A stretch of 32,802 bases of DNA from CAZDXJ01 sp964509475. GTDB lineage: Bacteria; Pseudomonadota; Gammaproteobacteria; Methylococcales; Methylomonadaceae. Shown here piece after piece: positions 24,455 through 31,294 of this stretch (within the stretch, counting starts at the first letter, position 1; the number at the start of each line of letters is the position of its first letter). Under the pieces are notes generated by a model that saw only the letters and a program-made list of their open reading frames with translations, searched no databases and was not told where the DNA came from. The DNA lies in assembly GCA_964509475.1 (NCBI GenBank), contig CAZDXJ010000019.1, positions 1-32,802 on the forward strand. The letters run 5' to 3'. Position numbers and translations under genes: made by a program.

Positions 24455-24774
24455 TTTTCATGAAAACAGCATTTGAAATTTTAGGTGTACCGCAGCAAGT
24501 TGATGATGCCACTGTCAAGCGGGCTTATTTGCAAAAAATCAAACAGTACCCGCCCGAGCAGGCCCATGTACAATTCCAGCAAATCCGGGCCGCTTATGAA
24601 GCAATAAAGGATGAACGCAGCCGGGTTCGGTATCAATTGTTTCATCGCTTCGATGCGGATTTCGATAAATTGCTGGATCGGGCTTTTGCTACTGAGTCCA
24701 CGAATCTGGATTGTGCAGACAAGGCTTGGTTTATGGTTTTGCTACAGGCCACAGCAGAGGATGCGCTGAAATGA
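24451..24774 (+). CDS. J-like domain protein lacking the HPD motif
   Basis: The 107-residue protein is almost only a J-like domain (residues 5-62): KTAFEILGVPQQVDDATVKR, then AYLQKIKQYPPEQAHVQFQQ and IRAAYEAIKDERSRVRYQLF. The helix II-III loop that carries HPD in DnaJ reads PPE (residues 34-36). Without HPD it should not stimulate Hsp70 ATPase in the usual way, so it may act by binding only. It has no Gly/Phe region or zinc finger. The ATG at 24451 overlaps the TPR gene stop. An ATG at 24460 is a possible alternative. The stop overlaps the GrpE-like start (ATGA). Confidence 0.82.
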   Translation: MIFMKTAFEILGVPQQVDDATVKRAYLQKIKQYPPEQAHVQFQQIRAAYEAIKDERSRVRYQLFHRFDADFDKLLDRAFATESTNLDCADKAWFMVLLQATAEDALK

Positions 24775-25424
24775 ACGCAGCCCGGAAACAAAGTGTCCTG
24801 GAGGAGTTTTCGCTTTATCTGGAACAACTCGATGAGGGGATGCCGGAGACGGACGCAATACCGGATTTGAATACGCTGTTGACGGAAATGGAAGCACTTA
24901 AATCGTCGGTAAAAGTGGAGTCCAGGCATTTGAAAAGCACGCTGGATCAGTTTTCTGCCAGTCTTGAAGGCTTGCAAAAAGCCAATGCCATTTTGTCGGA
25001 TGAGCTTGACCAATACCGGCAGCGACTGCTGGAACAAAAGCGCGATATACAACGAAAAATGGCCTTGGAACTGCTTGGGGTTTATGATCGGCTGGCAGCG
25101 GGTTTGGCAATGCTGATCAATTATAAACCCGTGGATGCCTTGTTCAGTCATTCCAAAAAACAGGACCGGCGTTTTATCGCCAGTTTGCGCGAAGGACAGG
25201 CCATGTCCATTCAACGGCTGGAGCAATTGTTGTTTGCTTACCAGGTGCGGCCGATTGATACGCAGGACAAAAAATTTGATCCCCAGACCATGATAGCGGT
25301 TGCGACGGCGCATAAAAAGAAACTGCCGCATGGACAGGTGGTTGAAGAATTACGCAAAGGCTTTTATTTTGAAGATACGGTGCTCCGGCTCGCCGAAGTG
25401 AAAGTCAACAAACACCCCGGTTGA
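24771..25424 (+). CDS. GrpE-like nucleotide exchange factor (divergent)
   Basis: The 217-residue protein has an extended helical N-terminal half (about residues 35-105, likely coiled coil, GrpE-like dimer stalk). Its C-terminal part keeps the GrpE beta-domain pattern: LLGVYDRLAAGL, SIQRLEQLLFAYQVRPIDTQ, KKFDPQTMIAVATA, then GQVVEELRKGFYFEDTVLRL with AEVKVNK at the end. GrpE releases ADP from Hsp70. It differs enough from housekeeping GrpE to be a dedicated partner of the Hsp70 73 nt downstream. The start is set by the ATGA overlap with the J-like gene. Confidence 0.85.
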   Translation: MNAARKQSVLEEFSLYLEQLDEGMPETDAIPDLNTLLTEMEALKSSVKVESRHLKSTLDQFSASLEGLQKANAILSDELDQYRQRLLEQKRDIQRKMALELLGVYDRLAAGLAMLINYKPVDALFSHSKKQDRRFIASLREGQAMSIQRLEQLLFAYQVRPIDTQDKKFDPQTMIAVATAHKKKLPHGQVVEELRKGFYFEDTVLRLAEVKVNKHPG

Positions 25425-25440
25425 TGTTTTCCGGGCGTTT
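25416..25440 (+). other. Small stem-loop at the GrpE-like/Hsp70 boundary (possible weak attenuator)
   Basis: CCCGG (25416-25420) pairs with CCGGG (25431-25435) over a 10-nt loop, spanning the stop codon, followed by CGTTTT. The stem is short and the T-run poor, so at most it would reduce, not stop, transcription into the Hsp70 gene. It could also protect the upstream mRNA end. The 73-nt gap it lies in is the only sizeable gap inside the module. Confidence 0.3.
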
Positions 25441-25497
25441 TCCGCGGCTACAATTGAAAATGTCTGCCGCTTAACATGATTTAAGAGAATTTTATTT

Positions 25498-27252
25498 ATG
25501 GCAGAAACGATTATTGGCATCGATTTAGGTACAACAAACTCGGAAGTTGCCGTCTTTGTCGATGGACAAGTGTTGGTCATCGAGGAAAATGGCAAAAAGA
25601 TTTTACCTTCCGTTGTCGGCGTAGCTGAGGATGGAAGTCTGTTGGTGGGTGAGCCAGCCAGAAATCAATACCTGCTTTATCCTGAACGCACGGTAAAATC
25701 GGTCAAGCGGCTGATGGGGCAGGCTACTGAAATTGATATGGCGGGTGTCCGTTACAGCCCCCAGGAAATATCGGCGATGATACTCAAGCGTTTGAAAAGC
25801 GTTGCCGAGTCGTATTTGCAAAAACCGGTCAATAAAGCGGTGATTACCGTACCGGCGTATTTTTCCGATGCCCAGCGCCAGGCTACCCGTGAAGCGGGTG
25901 AAATTGCCGGCTTGGAAGTTGTGCGCATGATCAATGAGCCGACCGCCGCAGCCCTGGCTTACGATGCCAGTCACCAGCAGAGCAAACATATGCTGGTTTA
26001 TGACCTGGGGGGGGGAACCTTTGATGTATCGGTGGTCAATGTGGAAAACGGCATTGTCGAAGTATTGGCCAGTCATGGTAACAATCACTTGGGTGGTGAT
26101 GATTTTGATGCCAAGATTATCGCTCACCTGCTGGATTTTATCGATCAGCAATATGGCGTTGATGTATCGGAAAACAAAAAGGTCATGGCGCGTCTGACGC
26201 GAGCGGCGGAAACGGCAAAAATTCTCTTGTCGGAACAACCGTATGCGCCGATCAATGAAGAATATCTGTTTGAGCATCAGGGCGAAGCCGTACATTTGGC
26301 GTTGGAACTGTCCCGCGTCGAATATGAAGCGATGATCAAAGATTACATCAATGAAACCCTGGATGCCATTCATGTTGCCTTGAAAGGTGCGGAGTTTACC
26401 GCTTCGGATATAGACGAAATTTTATTGGTGGGTGGCGCCACACGGACACCGTGTATTCGTGAGCGTCTGTTTGATGAGTTTGGTTTTGAACCGCATGGCG
26501 AAATTGATCCGGATTTGTGTGTGGCGCTTGGCGCGGCGACCCAGGCCGCAATGATCGCCGGTGAAGATGTGCCGACGGTTCTGGTCGATGTGACGCCTTA
26601 TACCTATGGCACCAGTGCTTTGGCGATGCTGGATGGCGACTGGTATCCGCATGTGTTCGTGCCGGTTATTCGTAAAAATACGCCACTGCCGGTCAGTAAA
26701 AGCGAAGCCTTTTCGACGGTGGTGGATGGCCAGGAATCGGTGCAAGTGACGATTTATCAGGGTGAGGCTATTGATGCGTTGGACAATATCGAAATCGGCA
26801 AATTTACCGTCAAAGGCTTGCAGGATGTGCCGGCAGGTAACGTTATTACCTTGATGTTATCACTGGATTTGAACGGTCTTTTGCAGGTTTCGGCCAAAGA
26901 AAAGGCAACCGGCCTGGAAAAATCCATTGTCATCGAAAACGCGCTTTCGGCTTTGCAGGGTGATGCCTTGCGATCGGCCCGGCAGCGGCTTGGCAAGTTG
27001 TTTGGGCAAAGTGATGCGTTTATCGCTGAACAAACGGCAATGCAGCCGCCGGCAACAGAACCGGAGCAGCAACAGGCCTTGAATTTGATCAAACAGGCCC
27101 AGGCCTTGTTTGAACAGGTTTCGGAAGAAGATCGGGAAGACATGGAGGCCTTGATTACACAAATCCGGCAAGGGCTGGAAAAAGGCGATTACGCCGGAAT
27201 CAAAGAACCGAGCGAACAGTTACAGGATATTATTTATTATCTGGAAAACTGA
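25498..27252 (+). CDS. Non-canonical Hsp70 chaperone, HscC-like
   Basis: The 584-residue protein has a full actin-like ATPase domain: phosphate-1 loop IGIDLGTTNSEVAVF (6-20), INEPTAAALAY (145-155), phosphate-2 loop YDLGGGTFDVSVV (168-180) and adenosine motif LLVGGATRTP (309-318). An interdomain linker TVLVDVTP (360-367) and a beta substrate-binding domain to about 480 (FSTVVDGQESVQVTIYQGE, DLNGLLQVSAKEKATG) follow. The helical lid is short (about 100 residues) and lacks the DnaK acidic tail, as in E. coli HscC. A DGDWYPHVF insertion near 379-387 is not in DnaK. The stop overlaps the zinc-ribbon gene (TGATG). Confidence 0.93.
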   Translation: MAETIIGIDLGTTNSEVAVFVDGQVLVIEENGKKILPSVVGVAEDGSLLVGEPARNQYLLYPERTVKSVKRLMGQATEIDMAGVRYSPQEISAMILKRLKSVAESYLQKPVNKAVITVPAYFSDAQRQATREAGEIAGLEVVRMINEPTAAALAYDASHQQSKHMLVYDLGGGTFDVSVVNVENGIVEVLASHGNNHLGGDDFDAKIIAHLLDFIDQQYGVDVSENKKVMARLTRAAETAKILLSEQPYAPINEEYLFEHQGEAVHLALELSRVEYEAMIKDYINETLDAIHVALKGAEFTASDIDEILLVGGATRTPCIRERLFDEFGFEPHGEIDPDLCVALGAATQAAMIAGEDVPTVLVDVTPYTYGTSALAMLDGDWYPHVFVPVIRKNTPLPVSKSEAFSTVVDGQESVQVTIYQGEAIDALDNIEIGKFTVKGLQDVPAGNVITLMLSLDLNGLLQVSAKEKATGLEKSIVIENALSALQGDALRSARQRLGKLFGQSDAFIAEQTAMQPPATEPEQQQALNLIKQAQALFEQVSEEDREDMEALITQIRQGLEKGDYAGIKEPSEQLQDIIYYLEN

Positions 27253-27680
27253 TGCAAAGATGCCCTTGTTGTCATGCGCGTTTACATGATGGGCTGTGTT
27301 GTCCACGCTGTAAGGCGGATTTGAAAACGATTGCGCGGGTGCGAAAGATGGCGGCATCTTGTTATAAAAAGGCTCTGGTTTGTTATCAACAGGGCGATTT
27401 GGATGCTTGTTTGCAGGGGTTGAACCGTTCATTGCAGTTGCGCCATAGCGACTCGGCCTGTTTGTTCAGGGATTTTGTCAGGCAAAGGCAAAATCGGGAG
27501 GCCGCCCGGAACCTGTATCCGGTGGCAACGATGTGGTTGGCTATAAACGCCTGGGTCAGGCACTTGTGGCAGTATTTATCGAACCGTTATCCTGCATATT
27601 GGGAGCTTGCCAAAAACAAAATCAGACTCCAGGGCGATTTGACAATACGGCGGCTTCTATTTCCTGGAAAGGCGCAATAA
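27252..27680 (+). CDS. Small zinc-ribbon protein with TPR-like helices
   Basis: The 142-residue product starts with a rubredoxin-like zinc ribbon, C4-X2-C7 and C17-X2-C20 (MQRCPCCHARLHDGLCCPRC). A TPR-like helical pair follows (CYKKALVCYQQGDLDACLQG, residues 37-56). A hydrophobic, tryptophan-rich stretch at about 88-109 (LYPVATMWLAINAWVRHLWQ) could be a membrane or amphipathic helix. I do not recognise the family. The TGATG junction with the Hsp70 gene ties it to the module, perhaps as a tethering or client-recognition factor (inference). It ends 14 nt before uvrC. Confidence 0.75.
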   Translation: MQRCPCCHARLHDGLCCPRCKADLKTIARVRKMAASCYKKALVCYQQGDLDACLQGLNRSLQLRHSDSACLFRDFVRQRQNREAARNLYPVATMWLAINAWVRHLWQYLSNRYPAYWELAKNKIRLQGDLTIRRLLFPGKAQ

Positions 27681-27694
27681 ACTTGTCAACTTCC

Positions 27695-29524
27695 ATGCAA
27701 GAAGCGTTTGAAATAAAAACATTTCTGGCCAGTTTGACCGGGCGCCCCGGTATTTACAAAATGCTGGATGCAAAAGGTGACATTATCTATATTGGCAAAG
27801 CCAAAAACCTGAAAAACCGGGTTTCCAGTTATTTTCGTTTGAAAAGCGCTGCACCGAAACAACAGGCCATGATCAAAAAGGTCGCGTGCATCGAAGTGAC
27901 CGTCACGCATACCGAAGGCGAGGCCTTGTTGCTGGAAAGTCAGCAAATCAAACGTTTCAAGCCCCGTTACAATATCTGCCTTCGCGATGATAAATCCTAC
28001 CCTTATATTTATATCAGTACCGGCCAGGATTTTCCCCGTATTTGTTTTCATCGTGGCGCCAAACGCAATCCCGGAAAATATTTTGGCCCTTATCCCAGTG
28101 CCGGTGCGGTCAAGGAGACCCTGAAACTGATACAGAAAATATTTCCGGTACGCCAGTGTGAGGACTCGTATTATAAAAACCGCACCCGTCCTTGTTTGCA
28201 ATACCAGATTGAACGCTGTAGCGCGCCCTGTGTTGACTTGATTGACAAGTCCGATTATGGCGAAGATGTATTGAATACGATTTTGTTTCTTGAAGGTAAA
28301 AGTGAGATCGTCATTGGGCAGCTGATAAAAAAAATGGAACAAGCGGCGCAGCGGCTGGAATTTGAAAAAGCGGCAGGATATCGGGATCAGATCGCCAGAA
28401 TTCGCACGATTTTGGAAAAACACTTTGTGCATGGGGAGCGTGGTGATGTCGATATCGTCGCTTGCGCAGTACAAAATGGCATTGCCTGCGTGCAGGTGTT
28501 TTTTATACGCAATGGCCAGCAGTTGGGTAATAAAACCTTTTTTCCAAAAATTGAACGGGTGCATGAACCCGAACAGGTTATCGCAGCCTTCATCGCCCAA
28601 TATTACCTGGACAAACCCGCGCCTTATGAAATTCTGGTCAGTCATGAACCCAAAGAAGCCGCGCTGTTGAAAACGATGTTAAGCAAACATTCGGGACATG
28701 GGGTTTCGATTACAGCCAGGCTGAGGGGTGATCGCCTGCGCTGGTTGAAGATGGCGATAACCAACGCGAAAAATTCCTTGCAAAGCAAGTTGGCGGATAA
28801 ACAAGGGCTTTATGCCCGGTTTATGAGCCTCCAGGAGATATTGGGCTGTGCTGAACCCCCTAAAAGACTGGAATGTTTTGATATCAGTCATATCCAGGGC
28901 GAGCAGACGGTAGCCTCCTGCGTTGTTTTCAACCGCGATGGGCCATTGAAATCGGATTACCGGCGTTTTAATATTCAGGGCATTACCCCGGGCGATGATT
29001 ATGCCGCAATTCATCAGGCTGTCAGGCGGCGCTATCGGCGCTTGCAAAAAGGTGAGCACAGCCAACCCGATATTTTGTTTATCGATGGCGGTCTGGGCCA
29101 GGTTAATGAAGCGCAAAAGGTTTTAGCGGAATTATCGATAAACAATGTTATGATAGTCGGCGTTTCCAAAGGACCGGATCGGAAGGCGGGTATGGAAAAG
29201 ATAATTCTTGCCGGGGAAAGCTGTCCGCTTGATATTCCGCCGAATGCCAGTGGCTTGCTGTTGATTCAGCATATCCGTGATGAAGCGCACCGCTTTGCCA
29301 TTACCGGTCACCGGCAAAGACGGAGCAAGGCAAAAAAACAATCGGTCCTGGAAGGCATTAGCGGCTTGGGGCCAAAACGGCGGCGGATTCTTTTGAAACA
29401 ATTTGGTGGCTTGCAAGGGATTTCCCGAGCCGGTGTGGACGCGTTGAGTTGTGTTGAAGGCATCAGTCATAATCTGGCGCAGCGCATTTACGATACATTT
29501 CATCAGCAACAACAAGATGGTTGA
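27695..29524 (+). CDS. uvrC: UvrABC excision nuclease subunit C
   Basis: The 609-residue protein (E. coli 610) cuts both sides of a DNA lesion in nucleotide excision repair. It has an N-terminal GIY-YIG nuclease domain (RPGIYKM at 17-23, IIYIGKAKNLKNRVSSYF at 30-47) and a UVR domain that binds UvrB near 205-245 (KKMEQAAQRLEFEKAAGYRD). The RNase H-like second nuclease (RLECFDISHIQGEQTVASCV) and C-terminal helix-hairpin-helix motifs (ISGLGPKRRRILLKQFGGLQ) follow. The ATG at 27695 aligns exactly with the E. coli start. A TTG at 27683 has a better-placed GGAAAGG and remains possible. Confidence 0.97.
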   Translation: MQEAFEIKTFLASLTGRPGIYKMLDAKGDIIYIGKAKNLKNRVSSYFRLKSAAPKQQAMIKKVACIEVTVTHTEGEALLLESQQIKRFKPRYNICLRDDKSYPYIYISTGQDFPRICFHRGAKRNPGKYFGPYPSAGAVKETLKLIQKIFPVRQCEDSYYKNRTRPCLQYQIERCSAPCVDLIDKSDYGEDVLNTILFLEGKSEIVIGQLIKKMEQAAQRLEFEKAAGYRDQIARIRTILEKHFVHGERGDVDIVACAVQNGIACVQVFFIRNGQQLGNKTFFPKIERVHEPEQVIAAFIAQYYLDKPAPYEILVSHEPKEAALLKTMLSKHSGHGVSITARLRGDRLRWLKMAITNAKNSLQSKLADKQGLYARFMSLQEILGCAEPPKRLECFDISHIQGEQTVASCVVFNRDGPLKSDYRRFNIQGITPGDDYAAIHQAVRRRYRRLQKGEHSQPDILFIDGGLGQVNEAQKVLAELSINNVMIVGVSKGPDRKAGMEKIILAGESCPLDIPPNASGLLLIQHIRDEAHRFAITGHRQRRSKAKKQSVLEGISGLGPKRRRILLKQFGGLQGISRAGVDALSCVEGISHNLAQRIYDTFHQQQQDG

Positions 29525-30068
29525 ATTTAATTTACCGACATATCTGACTTTTCTCAGGATAGCATTGATTCCTTTGCTGGTTATTGTTTTCTATTTACCG
29601 CTGGCTTATTCCAATGTCCTGTGTACGGCTATTTTTATTGTTGCCGCGATGACCGATTGGTTGGATGGTTATCTGGCCCGGGAAATGGGGCAGGAAACCC
29701 CATTCGGTGCTTTTTTGGATCCGGTCGCCGATAAATTAATGGTTGCCGTGGTGCTGGTGCTTTTGGTACAGTCCGAAGCCAATGTCTGGATGGCCATCGC
29801 GGCGGCGATTATTATTGGCCGGGAAATCACCATTGCCTCCTTGCGCGAGTGGATGGCCGAGATAGGCCAGCGCAGCAAAGTGGCGGTATCCAGTCTGGGA
29901 AAATGGAAAACCACCGCGCAAATGATTGCGATTGGCTGCTTGCTGTATCGGGAAGAGCTGTTTAATTTGCCGGTTCGCCAGATTGGTTATTTCACCTTGT
30001 ATATCTCGGCTATTTTGACAATCTGGTCTATGGTTAGTTATTTAAAAATCGCTTTAAGTGAATCATAG
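29517..30068 (+). CDS. pgsA: CDP-diacylglycerol-glycerol-3-phosphate 3-phosphatidyltransferase
   Basis: The 183-residue inner-membrane enzyme (E. coli 182) makes phosphatidylglycerol phosphate, the first committed step toward phosphatidylglycerol and cardiolipin. The CDP-alcohol phosphotransferase motif is complete: D47, D50, G51, A54, R55, G64, D68, D72 (TDWLDGYLAREMGQETPFGA, FLDPVAD). The N-terminus NLPTYLTFLRIALIPLLVI is typical. The ATG lies inside uvrC, an 8-nt overlap, so translation is coupled, as in many gammaproteobacteria. No tRNA genes follow. Confidence 0.97.
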   Translation: MVEFNLPTYLTFLRIALIPLLVIVFYLPLAYSNVLCTAIFIVAAMTDWLDGYLAREMGQETPFGAFLDPVADKLMVAVVLVLLVQSEANVWMAIAAAIIIGREITIASLREWMAEIGQRSKVAVSSLGKWKTTAQMIAIGCLLYREELFNLPVRQIGYFTLYISAILTIWSMVSYLKIALSES

Positions 30069-30100
30069 GTGTGACTACTCAGCGTACTGGCAAAAAGTCC

Positions 30101-30225
30101 AGTAACGGCTCAGATTTGCCCTCGTTTTGCGTCAAATCAAGGCGGAAGGGCGCCGTTTACATCGGTAAATGAGCAACTTCCAACGCAGAGTTGGCGCAAA
30201 TAAGGAGGTAAGCTGAGTCGTTACT
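30101..30225. repeat. Large imperfect inverted repeat, MITE/ERIC-like element
   Basis: The left arm (30101-30131) and the reverse complement of the right arm (30195-30225) agree at 22 of 31 positions by hand count, both starting AGTAACG and ending TTTGCG. Inner stems pair GGAAG (30144) with CTTCC (30177) and TTTAC (30156) with GTAAA (30165). CCAAC/GTTGG forms another small hairpin at 30180-30194. A further copy of the arm end (CTACTCAGCGTAC) and an ACTGG/CCAGT hairpin lie at 30074-30103, so the element may begin near 30070. No coding frame is inside; it looks like a non-autonomous repeat. Confidence 0.7.
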
Positions 30226-30248
30226 CATAGGTTTTTAAAGCGTGGTAA

Positions 30249-30264
30249 TACAGTAAAGACTGTA
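30249..30264. promoter_or_regulatory. Palindrome upstream of the TetR-family gene (candidate operator)
   Basis: TACAGT and ACTGTA form a perfect inverted repeat across AAAG, 134 nt before the regulator gene. TetR-family proteins commonly bind such palindromes near their own promoter. A TATAAC -10-like hexamer lies 11 nt downstream (30276-30281), without a good -35. The assignment is inferred from position only. Confidence 0.4.
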
Positions 30265-30397
30265 ACAATTTAACGTATAACTCATACACGGCTTTATGTT
30301 ATAAGTCATTGTCTAAGCTGACAGGTTTTGATTTTGAAAAAACGGGTCTTTTGGGTGAGAGTGATTTAAAAAAGTCAGGCCGTTTATAAAGGTAAGA

Positions 30398-31072
30398 ATG
30401 GAAACAGAAAAAGAATTAAAACAAGAACAAATACAGAAACACGAACCCGGTTCATTTATCAAGAAGAAAGAAGAACAAAGTGAACCGGATTCGACAACGA
30501 AAAAAACCGTTACCCAGGATGATATTTTACTGGCGGCATTGAAGTTGTTTGCTGAAAAAGGCTATTTCAATACCTCATTGACGGATATTGCGGGGCAGGT
30601 TGGCGCCAGCACCAGCAGTAAAATATATCAACATTTTAAAAACAAACAGGCGATTGCCAGTACCCTGTATGCGAATATTCTGGACAGCCTGAGTTGTTCG
30701 ATTGACGAAATACGGCGCCGGAACGCCAAACCCTCCGATCAATTACATGAAATCGTTGATCTGATGTTTTCACTCACCGACGAAGCGCCTGAGATCATGT
30801 ATTTTTTACTGATCATGAATTTGCGTGAATTTTTGCCCGATGAAAAACCATTGCATCAGACTGCGCCATTCGTCAAAATCAACAAAATTCTACAAGCCGG
30901 TATAAAAAGCAAGGAAATCCGATCGGCCGATGCGCGTCAAGCCTATACCTATTTTTTTGGTGTCATTTTTCACACACTGACCTTGGTTCTTGCTGGAGTG
31001 CTGGACAAAAAGGCGGAAGCCTATCAGTCCACAGCCTGGGTGACGGCATGGAACAGTATTGCCAAAAAATAA
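30398..31072 (+). CDS. TetR/AcrR-family transcriptional regulator with charged N-terminal extension
   Basis: The 224-residue protein has a Lys/Glu/Gln-rich N-terminal extension of about 38 residues, then the TetR helix-turn-helix at about 40-88 (ILLAALKLFAEKGYFNTSLT, DIAGQVGASTSSKIYQHFKN). A helical ligand/dimer domain follows (LHEIVDLMFSLTDEAPEIMY). The ligand cannot be predicted. AAAGGTAAG supports the first ATG, so the extension is probably real, not a wrong start. It is the only regulator near the downstream TPM genes, from which a 219-nt gap separates it. Confidence 0.92.
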   Translation: METEKELKQEQIQKHEPGSFIKKKEEQSEPDSTTKKTVTQDDILLAALKLFAEKGYFNTSLTDIAGQVGASTSSKIYQHFKNKQAIASTLYANILDSLSCSIDEIRRRNAKPSDQLHEIVDLMFSLTDEAPEIMYFLLIMNLREFLPDEKPLHQTAPFVKINKILQAGIKSKEIRSADARQAYTYFFGVIFHTLTLVLAGVLDKKAEAYQSTAWVTAWNSIAKK

Positions 31073-31140
31073 GGTAAAGTAAGGTAAAAGGGTCTGATGT
31101 TTTTGCGCTTGTTTTCCTATTATGTCCAAAAATCTCTCAC

Positions 31141-31169
31141 GTTACCGCTATTGATTCAGCAGCGGTAGT
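31141..31169. repeat. Inverted repeat between the TetR and TPM genes
   Basis: TACCGCT (31143-31149) and AGCGGTA (31161-31167) pair perfectly over an 11-nt loop, with two further G-T pairs outside. No T-run follows on either strand within a few bases, so it may be an operator or a stem in RNA rather than an intrinsic terminator. Confidence 0.4.
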
Positions 31170-31231
31170 ACAGGCTGCACCACTCTTATTCCACTTCGTG
31201 ATCAAATCGGCAGAAAATGCCGTTACGATTC

Positions 31232-31261
31232 TTGTATAGAACGCAGGCTTTGGTCTATATT
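31232..31261 (+). promoter_or_regulatory. Possible sigma70 promoter of the TPM gene pair
   Basis: TTGTAT (31232-31237) and TATATT (31256-31261) are separated by 18 nt. The start point near 31268 would give a leader of about 27 nt. Both hexamers deviate from consensus. Confidence 0.35.
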
Positions 31262-31294
31262 TGGTAAATATTAAACAGTAGCAGGTCATGCGTG

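Larger units (their letters stand above)
30069..30397. other. Non-coding stretch of 329 nt between pgsA and the TetR gene
   Basis: No open frame or tRNA is convincing here. The left half holds a large imperfect inverted repeat. The right half is AT-rich and holds a perfect palindrome at 30249-30264 and a 10-nt direct repeat (TATAACTCAT at 30276, TATAAGTCAT at 30300, 9 of 10 identical), probably the control region of the TetR gene. AAAGGTAAG is the ribosome binding site at its end. Confidence 0.7.

Noticed and set aside
24642..25331. 229-codon minus-strand frame opposite the J-like and GrpE-like genes
   Set aside because: It spans two genes set by overlapping stop/start codons, and its product shows no motif.
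25603..26373. 256-codon minus-strand frame opposite the Hsp70 gene
   Set aside because: It is antisense to the conserved ATPase domain, with no family pattern and no ribosome binding site.
27686..28645. 319-codon open frame on the minus strand opposite uvrC
   Set aside because: uvrC is certain on the other strand. The antisense product is rich in Phe, Gln and Ile with no recognisable motif, as expected from a mirrored reading frame.
30069..30397. tRNA genes expected after pgsA, as in some gammaproteobacteria
   Set aside because: No cloverleaf, CCA end or GTTCGA-type T-loop is present. The structure there is a large imperfect inverted repeat.
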